In this document: in pieces, positions 1 through 10,278 of the stretch | How the letters are laid out: each line of letters opens with the position of its first letter | How positions within the stretch are numbered: the first letter of the stretch is position 1 | Assembly (NCBI GenBank): GCA_038659295.1 | Contig: JASNGC010000004.1 | Coordinates: forward strand, 186,001-250,000 | DNA: 64,000 nt | From: Enterocytospora artemiae | Taxonomy: Eukaryota > Microsporidia | Direction: 5' to 3' | Position numbers and translations under genes: made by a program | The notes under the pieces: model-generated | Told to the model about the DNA's origin: nothing | The model's database searches: none | Seen by the model: only the letters and a program-made list of their open reading frames with translations

Positions 1-1816
1 AGAATCGATTTCATACAGAAACCCTCGAAAATTTAAAGCTGTGAATCAAAATCTTTTTTTATTTGACTTCTGTAACTTCGAGAGAATTTACTTTAAACTG
101 GTGAGTGACGTCACTTTTGAAGATATTTTTAATGATGGTCTATTGGACTAGTTGTAATGGAATTTCTGGAACTGAGATTCTGAATACAAGTACACGCTTC
201 ACTTTATCATTTTTAATATCATATGTATCAATTGAATTTGCCTTAAAAAGGTAATTTGGAGACCAAGAAAAACAAATTGATAACTTCATCATAAATGTAC
301 AGTATGGCACATGAAATCTGTCTGTATATTACTTGAACCGTGGCGCTCTAATAAAATAAACAGGGAAGTGGATGTATTAATTAGACTGAAGTATAAAGAG
401 CACAGCTACACAAACAACAAATCTGTTGTGTGGATTGTGCAGTAATGAAGCCTATGGGAGCAGTTTCTTAGTTATGGAGTATTGATCTATTTGTTGAATT
501 TCTATATGTTATGATCAATATGTCGTTTTGGAAAATAACAACTTATATTTTACTAAATACTATAAAACTGTATCTATTGCAGAATAGTAATTCTATGAAG
601 ATATTTTCAGGTTTTTGTATCAGAAACAATTAAATTATCAATATACAATTTTTTTACCTAGCATCTATAGAATACCACTATTCTTCGAGGGTTTAATGGA
701 ATAGGTTCATGACTGGATGTCGGTATGTCTTTTTGTGTGTTATTAGGTAGAATTATACATGTTTTATTCCCTATGACTGGCTATCTACATTGGTTTTGGA
801 ATGAATAGAATCATATATTAATAATATTATAGAGATCAGAGCTTGGTTTCACACAAACGTGTATGTTACATGAATTAAATAATGTTTATATTTGTATTTA
901 AAGAAGTATATGAATTGTTAGTAACTAATTTTTTACGGGATATAACAAATAAATCAATAAAAGTATTTCATCACACCTATTCAGCATATGCTGTCCCATC
1001 TGCCAATACCTACAAGCATCTTGATGAAAAAATTTTAATTTGACTTTATGGAGTTGCATTTTTTGACGCAATTAATATTACAAATTTGTATAAAAGCATG
1101 TACTAAAATTACATTTCGAAAGAATATGAAGATACCGGCACATTCAATATCTTTTTTGCCTGTGCGAATATTTTTATTATTCATAAAATAAATCATTTGT
1201 TGAAAAATTTTATTAGTCATAGGAATGTTTTTAGTAATATTTTTATTACTCATAGAAATTAGTTAATACTTAATACTATTAGTCATAGAGGTTAGTTACA
1301 ATAGAAAATGTAATTTCAGTAGCTAATAGACTACAGTAGCAGCCCACAATAAGACAAAGAATACAGCCATCATTAGATATATCGGAGCTTGTTTTCCCAG
1401 AATGTCTATCAATTGAATAAATCATGGCTTTATCCATTTCTCTTCACAATATACCTTCATTGGACCTTTCAAATATTTTTTAATTTCCATTTTTAATATA
1501 TCACCTATCGGATAACTAACTTTCCTACGGCAAATATTGCACTGACTGAATCAATATCTCTCCGATTTTTAAATTTCTTTGCGGCTAATCCACTAACATC
1601 TGCTGTGTAATTTCTTTCAATATTCTAATTTGAAATATATGTTTTTTAATTTGTAATCAATTACGTCAGAGTTTTTATTAGGACATAACATGCTTCTGTT
1701 TGTGTCTCTTATCCAGCTAACACCTGATTAACTACTCTTACCAAGTCAATTCAAAAAGAGTCTATATTTTTTGATATCATTTATGTTTATTTAATTTCTT
1801 TTTTTAAGCCCTCGGC
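1..1816. other. Gene-poor AT-rich region
   Basis: I see no credible gene in these 1.8 kb. Open frames are short, AT-rich and lack the CCC start element. The only structure noted is a degenerate 33-bp tandem repeat near 1212-1298. Homopolymer-rich DNA like this is typical of spacer sequence in AT-rich microsporidian genomes. Confidence 0.6.
1212..1298. repeat. Degenerate 33-bp tandem repeat, three copies
   Basis: Copies of ATTAGTCATAGRRRTTAGTTA-like sequence begin at 1212, 1245 and 1278, exactly 33 nt apart. The middle copy reads ATTACTCATAG. The first copy diverges after about 17 nt. No coding role is evident. Confidence 0.55.
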
Positions 1817-2935
1817 ATGTGCAACTTAAGTAGCAACACCGCCACACTTGAATCCACAGAATCCAATGTTGAACTCGAAGGTAAAGTGCAGGCTCCAATT
1901 CAAGTCCCCTTGAATTCACGTATGAATATTTCATCCAACAATGGGGTTGGGCCGTGTCACGCCGATCCATATGCGATGCATTCACAAAACAGCCACAGTA
2001 ATTTATATTCGGCTCGGTGCATGAGTACATATCCAGCGAAATTTTGCCAAATTATGAAGCCAACGGTTTCCCGTAATCCTGGACACATCCAGAATCAGCA
2101 ACTCCTTGAGCCATACAGCAGAAGACCTCGCTCAAGAAGCGTCATCAGAATGGATTCCTTCTATTCAAACCACTCACCTGACAAGAATGTTGTAGAATTT
2201 GGAGCTCCATGTTTCTCTCTGAACACTGAAAAAATCGAGGTCCATGACATTCAGGAGTTTGAGGATGATTCCAACAACAAGGCATCAGGACATTATGGCA
2301 AGGTAGCTTCTGGTATTACCCTGGATGTTGCCTTGGACGATTCTTACTACAAAAAGAAGGCGTGCTCTGTTAAATCTAGGGTTGTAAACGATTCAATAGG
2401 ACTTTCAAATAGGCCTCCCGAACTGGCCAATGATCTGGAGGCTTTAAGGGCTACAGGATCCAGTTTTTATAAGGTAGATGGCAGACCAGCGAATGAGTTC
2501 AAATCTACTTATCCGACAGGTTATAAAAAATACTGGGTGGACAAATGCTACAGTGGGAAGTTTGGGCAGACCTCCAACTTTTCTAAGAAACAATTTGATA
2601 ATGTAGTGGATGATAGGTTACCGAGTCTTAAAAATCAAAAGCATAAGTTTGTTCCTGATTTATCGTTCAAAAGATTTAACAAACCACTGAACCACAACTT
2701 TAAGGATACGAGAGAATATAGGGAAGTGTTTAGGGTCGGTGAAAATTTCTTTAATCGGAATGGTTTCCAAGGAGCTGGTGGGGTAGGCAAGCAGAGTCTA
2801 CGCCAGAGCATTAGTAAGGCAGCCTATACACGAATAACCAATAAACTACAACCCAAGTTTTTGGCTGAGAAAGAGGCAGCAGAGATATTGGTTTTTATGA
2901 AAAAGTCTTTTGGGATGAATCCAGCATTTTACTAG
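1817..2935 (+). CDS. Hypothetical basic protein, 372 aa
   Basis: I do not recognise this protein. The ATG follows AGCCCTCGGC, so the CCC-type element supports this start. There is no signal peptide or membrane segment. The protein is rich in Ser, Asn, Lys and Arg, with an RRPRSRS patch near residue 95 and an acidic stretch near residues 140-150. The C-terminal half is basic, and the last ~50 residues (GKQSLRQSISKAAYTRI..., ending FGMNPAFY) look like a short folded or helical module. A nucleic-acid-binding or nuclear role is possible from composition only. The stop is followed by ATTTTAATAAA. Confidence 0.7.
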   Translation: MCNLSSNTATLESTESNVELEGKVQAPIQVPLNSRMNISSNNGVGPCHADPYAMHSQNSHSNLYSARCMSTYPAKFCQIMKPTVSRNPGHIQNQQLLEPYSRRPRSRSVIRMDSFYSNHSPDKNVVEFGAPCFSLNTEKIEVHDIQEFEDDSNNKASGHYGKVASGITLDVALDDSYYKKKACSVKSRVVNDSIGLSNRPPELANDLEALRATGSSFYKVDGRPANEFKSTYPTGYKKYWVDKCYSGKFGQTSNFSKKQFDNVVDDRLPSLKNQKHKFVPDLSFKRFNKPLNHNFKDTREYREVFRVGENFFNRNGFQGAGGVGKQSLRQSISKAAYTRITNKLQPKFLAEKEAAEILVFMKKSFGMNPAFY

Positions 2936-3193
2936 TCTATTTTAATAAACATTAAAGATTTAGAGGCTTTATTGTGTTTATGTTTGGTGGTATCTATGGT
3001 GTTGTATCATACTATTAGCTTTTTCCTCAATATAAAATAGATGGCTTCATGTACTTGCACATTAAGCAATCAGAGTGTTATCTGCTTATATGAATACATT
3101 CCCCTAAGTTAACATTGATATAATGCCTGCTCAAGCCCAAAACTCTAAAGAATAATTGCAGAATAGTTAAAGGATGTTAATTTAATATCTTGA

Positions 3194-3778
3194 CTAGTTC
3201 CTACCTTGTCTAATTAGTTTCAGAATCTCTTCTATACTTCGGCCCTTATTTCCTGTTATATTCACAGATTGGCTGCTATTTAAACCTTGACCAACATCTG
3301 GATCATTTTTATCCACTAATTTCTCATCTTGTGCGGAAATATATATGGCAGTAAATGAGTCTTTAATCCCTATTTTTTCAGATTCTCCCACTTTATCTCC
3401 TTCTAGACGATCAGACAAATCTATTGGTAAATGCTCGGCATTATTATGGATTTTATTCACTTCCTGTGGATTAACTGTGTGCACATGGTTATAGCTTATG
3501 ACATCTTTACTCTTTCCACCAGAAGGGTAGTCTTTCATAACTAACTCATCACAGTAAATTACATAACTTTGTGTGGAGAAAAGATCGCCATCCTTTATAA
3601 AAGAGACTGTAGAGTGTATTTTCTGTTTTTGGTCATCGAATAAAACAATTCTGTTGCCTTCTATTTTCACAAATCCATCCAAGAATTTCTTTCTTTTCTT
3701 AACAATATCTTTACTATAAGTGCATGCGTTCATGCAAAGGGGGAAAACCGTTGTAAAAACAGAACATATCAAAACCAT
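3194..3778 (-). CDS. Predicted secreted protein, shorter member of a tandem paralogue pair (194 aa)
   Basis: The ATG at 3778 gives a hydrophobic N-terminus (MVLICSVFTTVFPLC) that looks like a signal peptide. A reading frame extends to a GTG at 3790, but that is not a likely start. At about residues 34-70 the protein has GNRIVLFDDQKQKIHST followed by KDGDLFST. This matches GNLILYDDKRRKIYST and DKGDQLAT in the neighbouring upstream gene at 3819-5099, so the two are related. The remainder is charged and probably disordered, ending in a short helix (IEEILKLIRQ). Only 40 bp separate the two genes, which share orientation and suggest local duplication. No known family is recognised. Confidence 0.72.
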   Translation of the reverse strand: MVLICSVFTTVFPLCMNACTYSKDIVKKRKKFLDGFVKIEGNRIVLFDDQKQKIHSTVSFIKDGDLFSTQSYVIYCDELVMKDYPSGGKSKDVISYNHVHTVNPQEVNKIHNNAEHLPIDLSDRLEGDKVGESEKIGIKDSFTAIYISAQDEKLVDKNDPDVGQGLNSSQSVNITGNKGRSIEEILKLIRQGRN

Positions 3779-3818
3779 CGATAATAGCACAGTATCTTTA
3801 ATTATTAGTTAACTTTGG

Positions 3819-5099
3819 TTAAATATTCTCAATATCATCCAAAACATCCTCGACAATTTCATTTGCAACTTTTTTCACATACTCATCCTTGAGAAACAGA
3901 CTGACATCAGATGTATCGGATTTACAAAGAACAATATCTTCGCCGAAAGACTCATCACACGGTGTACAGATATCTGGCTTTCTATTGACCCTTTTGGGTT
4001 TATATTTCTCCATATTGTGCCTGACAACTTCTCTAGTATCATCCACAATAGAGTTCTTTCTGGTAGCCTCCAGTGCCTTTTTAATATTGCTTCGTTCATT
4101 TTTCTCTGATTTACTTCTTAATATGTGCTTCAATTCTTTTCTTACAACCCTTCCGATTATCTTATCAACAAATTGCGACAGAATAATCTTTCTGCTTCTT
4201 CTAGATATTTTCTTAACAATCTCCTCCAAATACTCGTCGGAAAAGTCATGGTTTTTCGGGACTGCATATTGATCACCGTCAAATACACTTGAACGTAAAT
4301 CTGTCATTTTACCTTTTGACTTTATAGAGTTATGGGAATCATCTCTCATAACCTCAATTTCCTGCAAATTGTTGGCTTCTATCTTCTCATCTGGGTTAAG
4401 ACTAACATCAACTGTATCAACACCATGAGGATTTGAACCAGATTTTGATATGTCAGCTTCTTGGACCATTGCACCGACATATTTATTTTTCTTGATATTG
4501 ATAACTTCATCTATCAACTCATCCATAATTTGCATAGCTATTTTCTGTACTTCTTTGTCACTATCAAGAAAAAAATCTGTTTGTGGAACATCAGAATTGT
4601 TGGTTGTTACACATACTTTTTTATATGTATCTATTTTATCAACTTTCTTACTGTCCTTATTACTCTTCTTATTATCCCCAGTAGAATTGGGATTTTTAGA
4701 ACTATCTGCAATATCTCCATGTAGTTCACTAAAGTTAGATACAGAAGTTTCGATCATTGGGTTTTTTGGGTCTAATTTTTCGAATATTTGATCATCTGAA
4801 CTGATCTTCACAGTAGTTTTAAAAGCTGTCTCATCCTTAGAATTAATTTTTGACTTTTTACAAGATTCACCGACATTCTGTGAATTATCCCTCTTCTTTG
4901 AATTTTTTGCTGTATTATCGTGCTTAGCCTTAATTACACAAACTTTGGTGGCCAATTGATCACCTTTATCTTCAAAAGCTGTTGTCGAATAAATTTTACG
5001 GCGCTTATCATCATAAAGAATCAAATTCCCATCATTCATAGTAAAAAATCCATCATGGGTTGTGTTTCCAAAATTTTGAGTAAAAACGCAGGGAATCAT
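3819..5099 (-). CDS. Hypothetical charged protein, longer member of the tandem paralogue pair (426 aa)
   Basis: The start is fixed by CCCTTT immediately before ATG and an in-frame TAA a few codons upstream. Residues ~17-50 carry the module shared with the downstream gene (GNLILYDDKRRKIYST). The rest is rich in Lys, Asp, Ser and Asn. A second internal duplication is visible. Residues 169-202 (SDVPQTDFFLDSDKEVQKIA..., ending DEVINI) resemble the C-terminal residues 394-426 (SDTSDVSLFLKDEYVKKVA..., ending DDIENI). A basic helical segment lies at 298-335. No clear signal peptide is present, unlike its neighbour. Family and function are unknown; expression as a lineage-specific effector or structural protein is only a guess. 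Confidence 0.75.
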   Translation of the reverse strand: MIPCVFTQNFGNTTHDGFFTMNDGNLILYDDKRRKIYSTTAFEDKGDQLATKVCVIKAKHDNTAKNSKKRDNSQNVGESCKKSKINSKDETAFKTTVKISSDDQIFEKLDPKNPMIETSVSNFSELHGDIADSSKNPNSTGDNKKSNKDSKKVDKIDTYKKVCVTTNNSDVPQTDFFLDSDKEVQKIAMQIMDELIDEVINIKKNKYVGAMVQEADISKSGSNPHGVDTVDVSLNPDEKIEANNLQEIEVMRDDSHNSIKSKGKMTDLRSSVFDGDQYAVPKNHDFSDEYLEEIVKKISRRSRKIILSQFVDKIIGRVVRKELKHILRSKSEKNERSNIKKALEATRKNSIVDDTREVVRHNMEKYKPKRVNRKPDICTPCDESFGEDIVLCKSDTSDVSLFLKDEYVKKVANEIVEDVLDDIENI

Positions 5100-6310
5100 A
5101 AAGGGTTCTGATTTTAAGAATTATAATATAAAAGAATGGTCCAAACCATCCGTCCTAAGATTATTTCCACCTCAGAGGCATTTAATACGTAGATATTGCT
5201 CTTCAACAAATATTCATAGTAATACATCATTATTAAGAGACTTCATCTAACACCAACTATCATCAATTAAAATCACATCTTCAGAGACTGTCAATATTGT
5301 TAAAGTATTACAATGTTATATTCTTCAAATTGTCACTGTTCTATGCATAATATGAAGGAAACACACTTCTCATCTATTATCCTCCAAGTCATTTTCCACT
5401 AATATTTTAGCTAATGCGTATTTTGTATCGGAAATTTTTCAAAACAATTCTTTTACCCTTGGTGACAATCGAAAAGAGAAAGTTTTATACATCATCTTAT
5501 AATGTCGCAGAATCGCATGCTATTAAAACATCCAGAGGGTCTTCTACACTGGACACCTTACGTGTGCTATATTTTATTAAAAGTGTTTGTTTCTGTGAAG
5601 CCTCTTAAACTATAATTTAAAAAAGCAACTGATTCTTATTATAGCATGTTTAAACGTTTGCAATGGCTCTTCAATAACTAATAAGCCTTTTAATTAACTC
5701 TATCCCTTATGGGCGATTCTTAAAAACTAAAAACTTAAGTAGTAGTTTATTACAATATACTGTGTGTATCTTCAATGATATTAAACTTTTTATCAAATAA
5801 ATTACCTTTATAGATTGAGTTAGTGTTCAAGAGGGAGACAAATATCCATGCTTGACAGTAAAATAGAATAATTTTATTATACAAATTTACTACTCGCATA
5901 TACCTAGAAAAACTTTTTTAACTGGGATCCAGGATGTTCTTTAAAATTTTTGGACAAACTTTCAGAATAATACTATTCAAAATTTTGTATCGAATAATTT
6001 AAACGTCATATTTACTTAATTTAACATATACACACAACTATAATCTACGGACAAAATGAATCATAAAGTCAAATCATTTAAGATTACTTTACTGAAATAT
6101 TTTTTGCTATACAAATTATGATATTCATAGACTTAATATCTATAAATGGAAAAAAGTTGTGAAGAGCAGAAACAGCCAATTTGTTGAAAATTTGAACTCT
6201 TTAAAAGTTCAATTTTGTAAGAATTTTGAGAAATATTTATGAAATTTTAAATATTCCAAAAATTAAATATTGTTATTGTATAAATATTTTTAGAGTATCT
6301 GGAGGGCTAC
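5100..6310. other. Gene-poor AT-rich spacer
   Basis: These 1.2 kb hold no convincing gene. A 64-codon frame at 5414-5608 lacks the CCC start element and shows no domain. The stretch separates the tandem pair from the membrane protein gene, and its AT-richness resembles the first 1.8 kb. Confidence 0.55.
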
Positions 6311-6883
6311 ATGTTTTTTAATTCTATGATGTGTCTAATTCTAGCTTCGTTAGCCAATTGTGAGAATGCGGTTGAAGGTAAGTCCACTGCTAAGCCTGAG
6401 GCTGCCACTGCTAAGCCTGAGACCACCACTGCTAAGCCTTCAGAGAATACTAATGATGCTCCAAAGACTTCAGAGAGCGCTGACGGTAAAACCTTTTCTT
6501 CCAGCATTGGAACTTATTTTTCTGAAACATACAGTGCAACCGTGTTCAGCATCTCGACATATCCATACTTCTATCTGACTGTAGCTGTATGTTCTTTGGT
6601 TGTCATCTATTTCATCTATAAGTTATATCATATGAAAGGTCACGTAGCAGTGAAATGTATGAACTTAGTTAAGTGCTTGGGCATTATGAGTGCAATCCCC
6701 TTTGTCTTTGCTCCTAGCTCTATCCTTGGCTTTATTGGTGTTCTTTTCCTCATTATGGTAATGACCTTCTGTGAGGTGATAGCCGTGAACGCTATTATGA
6801 AGGATCCTAAAGTTGTACAGATGTTGTTTGGCTTTTTTGGATATGACTACAAATCTAAGAATATCTCTGATTCAAGAATATAA
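6311..6883 (+). CDS. Predicted secretory-pathway membrane protein with TAKP heptad repeats (190 aa)
   Basis: GGAGGGCTAC precedes the ATG, a GGG-type start element. The N-terminus MFFNSMMCLILASLANC is a signal peptide or anchor. Three 7-residue repeats follow at about residues 25-46 (TAKPEAA, TAKPETT, TAKPSEN), Thr/Pro-rich and so a possible O-glycosylation site. Three hydrophobic segments come next: ~87-105 (YFYLTVAVCSLVVIYFIY), ~117-135, and ~139-160. The C-terminus is short and polar. No family is recognised. A luminal or surface mucin-like stalk on a membrane anchor fits the layout. Confidence 0.75.
   Translation: MFFNSMMCLILASLANCENAVEGKSTAKPEAATAKPETTTAKPSENTNDAPKTSESADGKTFSSSIGTYFSETYSATVFSISTYPYFYLTVAVCSLVVIYFIYKLYHMKGHVAVKCMNLVKCLGIMSAIPFVFAPSSILGFIGVLFLIMVMTFCEVIAVNAIMKDPKVVQMLFGFFGYDYKSKNISDSRI
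6384..6446 (+). repeat. Coding 21-bp tandem repeat (TAKPE/S heptads)
   Basis: The sequence CCACTGCTAAGCC begins at 6384, 6405 and 6426, an exact 21-bp period. It encodes three Thr-Ala-Lys-Pro heptads inside the membrane protein gene. The near-identity at nucleotide level suggests recent expansion. Confidence 0.75.
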
Positions 6884-7268
6884 GTGATTAAATTATATCT
6901 ATTATATATGCCTCTTATGTGTTGTTTTGATGTCCTTGGAGTCTTTTGTTTTAGCCAAGGTAGATGTACTTCTGTATATCAGCTCAGTAATATTGGAGTG
7001 TGTGTGGTCAGCTGTAATATAATCAAAATTTATGACTTTTGTTGATGGTTATTGCTGTTGAAGCAAATTTATTTATTGGTAGAATTAATTCACTGTTGCT
7101 TTCATTATAAAAAACTTTGCTGTTGAGAGTATTTTAGTTATTTATTAGATATCCTTTCGCATAGGCTTGTATCTTCCTCAATATGTAAAATATTCAGATG
7201 TGAATGTGGAAATATTCCAAATCAATATCCATTTTAAGAAGTAGTAAAAAAAGTTTTTTACAGGCCAT
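6884..7268. other. Intergenic spacer
   Basis: AT-rich spacer of 385 bp between two membrane protein genes. Nothing beyond presumed 3' and 5' untranslated sequence is visible. Confidence 0.5.
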
Positions 7269-7988
7269 ATGATTCAATCTAGCAATATTACGTTCGACGA
7301 ATATTGCAAAGCCATACCAGTCAATGTAGAAAATCCTGCATTGGTGCTTAAAGAACGTTGTATTGGTAGTACTAATAAGTTTGTATTTCAGAAGCATTTA
7401 AATCATGAATATAAAATAGTGGAGAAGAATATTCTTCCGGTGTCATTACCTCTTAAAACAATAAATGAAGAGGAGCTACTGGAAATTGAAAAAAAAAACA
7501 GAATCTATTGTGATCTTTATAATAATTCAAATGGACAAGTAGGATCAGATGGAATTAATTATTATAAAGAATGTTTACGTACGCCGGAGAAGGAGTTTAA
7601 TAGTGAAAAATTACTTAGTATAGATAGCATAATATCGCCTGTGTTTGAATTTATAGCGGAATATTATATACGTTGTCTTGGGATCCTGTTCATCTGTGTT
7701 GTTCTATATAGCTTTAGATATAAGATGAATAGAATGTCCTTTGAAAATGACAATTTACGTCCATCCAACTATATAACATATTTGACTTCTTTTTTGTTGT
7801 GCATTATTGTCTACTATACCTCTTCTACTTGGTTAATTGCTGTTTATTTGATTTCATATTTAATGTTTCTTATGCTATTACTAAAGCGCGCCTCTAAATA
7901 TCAAGGATGGTTGTGTATGAATCCATTCAAGTCTAACATTTCTCCAGTAAAAGACGGGAAGGTAGTGCATTCATTGCTAGCTGAGTGA
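7269..7988 (+). CDS. Hypothetical membrane protein, 239 aa
   Basis: The ATG sits in GGCCATATG, the same context as the membrane protein gene at 37570. About 125 soluble N-terminal residues are followed by hydrophobic segments at roughly 137-152 (YIRCLGILFICVVLYSF), 172-188 (YITYLTSFLLCIIVYY) and 190-207 (WLIAVYLISYLMFLMLLL). A short polar tail ends the protein. The paired C-terminal segments are loosely like PRA1/Yip-type trafficking proteins, but I cannot support that assignment. Base composition matches the AT-rich neighbours. Confidence 0.68.
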   Translation: MIQSSNITFDEYCKAIPVNVENPALVLKERCIGSTNKFVFQKHLNHEYKIVEKNILPVSLPLKTINEEELLEIEKKNRIYCDLYNNSNGQVGSDGINYYKECLRTPEKEFNSEKLLSIDSIISPVFEFIAEYYIRCLGILFICVVLYSFRYKMNRMSFENDNLRPSNYITYLTSFLLCIIVYYTSSTWLIAVYLISYLMFLMLLLKRASKYQGWLCMNPFKSNISPVKDGKVVHSLLAE

Positions 7989-8335
7989 GGAATCTATTTA
8001 GATGAATCTGGGATATGGTGCTATTGAAGCACTGTTCGTTTTGATGATTTGTTAGAATAACTTAGGCTTCTGGATTAATAAAAACGAATGAACAATAGTG
8101 TATGTAATTAATGTTTTATTGGCTTTGAGAGACAGTTTTGGTTTACCTTTAACTTTTTATCTATGGAGTTCATTGATCTATATGTCTTAAAAAACGTGTT
8201 TATATGGTTTTGAAATAGTATCTAGCTGTGAAAGAGTTGAAAATGAAAAATATGTGCTAAACAAACCTCAAGAATTTACCTAATGTATTAACAACTTATT
8301 ATTTTGTGATTTTCGCCTATTATTCTCCCCCTTTT
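7989..8335. other. Intergenic spacer
   Basis: 347 bp with no gene seen. The promoter of the ABC-F gene must lie here, ending with CTCCCCCTTTT before the ATG. Confidence 0.5.
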
Positions 8336-10126
8336 ATGTTTAATTGGTCATTTTCAGATCTCACGGAATCATTTGTGGAACAACTTTCTGGCTTTCCATT
8401 TCAAAGCGATGAAGAGGCCAAGGTGCTGGGTGTAAAGAACTATTCTATTTTTCCTTCTGAGGAATATACTGCATTAGAGTATCCCTTTTCATTTAGGAAA
8501 ATAGAAAGTAAGGTGGATGAAGAAGTAAAAGAGAATGAGTTGGAAACCAGTGAAGAGGACGATAACTATTGCAGTGAGACTTCGGTCAACTTCTTCCAAT
8601 CTATCGATTTGGATCTGTATCTATCCATTAATGGCAAGCAGATTATTGAAGACTCTCAGATCAAGCTAATCAATGGGATGAGATATGGACTAGTGGGTAG
8701 AAATGGGATTGGAAAGACCACTCTTTTAAGAGCCATAAAGAATAGGCAGTTCAAAATTCCCATGGGCATTCAAATACATCTGATCAAGCAAGAATTCAGT
8801 AGTAAAAAGACAGTAATAGATTATGTGGGGATTGATGGTGGGAGATCGTTGCAATTGCTGGGCTTCGTTCCCAGTAACAACAGCACCACCAAAGTGCAGC
8901 AGCATTCAGTGAAAGCCCCTACCTACACCACCCTAATTTCCGATCTTTCAGGTGGTTGGAGAATGAGGGTTCAATTGGCTAAAGCCATCCATAGGAACCC
9001 AGAGTTACTTTTATTGGATGAGCCAACAAACTTCCTAGACATCAAAAGTATAAATTTTCTAGAAAAATACATCAAAAATCTCAAAACAGTCGTAATTGTT
9101 TCACACGACAAGCATTTCTTGAACTCCACGTGTGATTATATCCTCCATATGGACAACATGAAGATTACTACATATAAAGGAAACTACAATTCGTTTATTG
9201 ATCAGTACAGATCAAATGTTGAAAGACAGATCAAGGAGTATACTGAGCAGCAGATTGAAATAGAGAAGCTGGAAACATTTATCAATCGTTTTAGGGCAAA
9301 TGCAAAGAGAAGCACTCAGGCACAGAGCAGAATTAAAGTGCTGGAAAAAATGGACAAGAAACAGATGCCCAAGGTTGAACCAAAGATTAAATTTCGATTT
9401 ATCAGCGAGGAGTGCAAAAGTCAGTTAGTAGAGCTGAGGGATGTGGGATATTCCTACCGAAATGGCCATTCGATGAAAGGCCACAGTGAACATCAGGTTT
9501 GTAAGTGTGATACTAGTGATTCATCCAGTATAAAGTCCAACGATTCTGCAGAATACGTTTTCCAACATGTTGATCTAAAAATAAATTCGAGATCCAGGAT
9601 TGTTATAGTGGGTGAGAATGGTCAGGGAAAATCCACACTGTTGAAGTTAATTTGTGGGAAACTGTCTAACGAAAGTGTTATAGGTGAGTGTATAGTCAAC
9701 CCAGACTGTAAAATGGCCTATTTTGCCCAGCACCATCTTGATCACTTGGATCATTCCATGGATGCACTATCATATCTGATGAAATGGTATCCAGAGGAAG
9801 AGTCCAGAAGAAGAATGAGTAACTTTGGGCTAACGACCAACCAAATGATATCATGTTTGAGTGGTGGCCAGAAAAGTCGATTGGCATTTGCCAAGATGGG
9901 AGTGAGCAATCTGCTTATATTGGACGAGCCAACAAATCACCTGGATATAAACACCATTAATGCTTTAAGTGATGCAATTAATGAATATAGAGGAGCAGTG
10001 ATATGTGTCAGCCATGATATGGCATTTTTAGAGGCGTGTTTTGAAGAGGTTTTTGTCTGTGAGAATGGATCTTTGATTAGATTTAGAGGAACACCTGAGG
10101 AATACAAAAATAGTTTAAAAGAATAA
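8336..10126 (+). CDS. ABC-F family ATPase, ARB1/GCN20-like
   Basis: A soluble twin-ATPase protein of 596 aa with no membrane segments, of the class that acts on ribosomes in biogenesis or translation control. Domain 1 has Walker A GRNGIGKTTLL (~res 120), signature LSGGW (~204) and Walker B LLLLDEPTNFLD (~224). A charged linker follows. Domain 2 has GENGQGKSTLL (~426), LSGGQ (~507) and LLILDEPTNHLD (~525). The start was moved to the ATG directly after CTCCCCCTTTT; an upstream GTG-initiated extension is unlikely. The length matches ARB1/ABCF2 (about 600 aa) better than GCN20 (about 750 aa, with a longer N-terminal region), but I cannot choose firmly. The TAA stop lies within GAATAAAC. Confidence 0.9.
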   Translation: MFNWSFSDLTESFVEQLSGFPFQSDEEAKVLGVKNYSIFPSEEYTALEYPFSFRKIESKVDEEVKENELETSEEDDNYCSETSVNFFQSIDLDLYLSINGKQIIEDSQIKLINGMRYGLVGRNGIGKTTLLRAIKNRQFKIPMGIQIHLIKQEFSSKKTVIDYVGIDGGRSLQLLGFVPSNNSTTKVQQHSVKAPTYTTLISDLSGGWRMRVQLAKAIHRNPELLLLDEPTNFLDIKSINFLEKYIKNLKTVVIVSHDKHFLNSTCDYILHMDNMKITTYKGNYNSFIDQYRSNVERQIKEYTEQQIEIEKLETFINRFRANAKRSTQAQSRIKVLEKMDKKQMPKVEPKIKFRFISEECKSQLVELRDVGYSYRNGHSMKGHSEHQVCKCDTSDSSSIKSNDSAEYVFQHVDLKINSRSRIVIVGENGQGKSTLLKLICGKLSNESVIGECIVNPDCKMAYFAQHHLDHLDHSMDALSYLMKWYPEEESRRRMSNFGLTTNQMISCLSGGQKSRLAFAKMGVSNLLILDEPTNHLDINTINALSDAINEYRGAVICVSHDMAFLEACFEEVFVCENGSLIRFRGTPEEYKNSLKE

Positions 10127-10278
10127 ACATCAGTTTTATGACTTTAGGTGTACTTCATACTAAAGGTAGTATTGGAATATGGTGGTTTTCTTATCTGAGC
10201 ATCTGTTTCAGAGTGTCCGATACTAAATCAAAACACAGTTTTATAAAATAAATTAGAAGAAATAGCTTAGTTTTTCCA

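Noticed and set aside
1035..1253. 72-codon minus-strand frame in the leading spacer
   Set aside because: Composed mainly of Asn/Lys/Ile from AT-rich DNA and overlaps the 33-bp repeat.
3889..4791. Open frames with hydrophobic translations on the plus strand across the long paralogue gene
   Set aside because: They are antisense shadows of an AT-rich, Lys/Asp-rich coding strand, lack the CCC start element and have no family match.
5414..5608. 64-codon frame in the 1.2-kb spacer
   Set aside because: No start motif, no domain or conserved pattern; sits in gene-poor AT-rich DNA.
7269..7988. PRA1/Yip-family assignment for the 239-aa membrane protein
   Set aside because: Only the paired hydrophobic segments fit; no diagnostic residues were seen.
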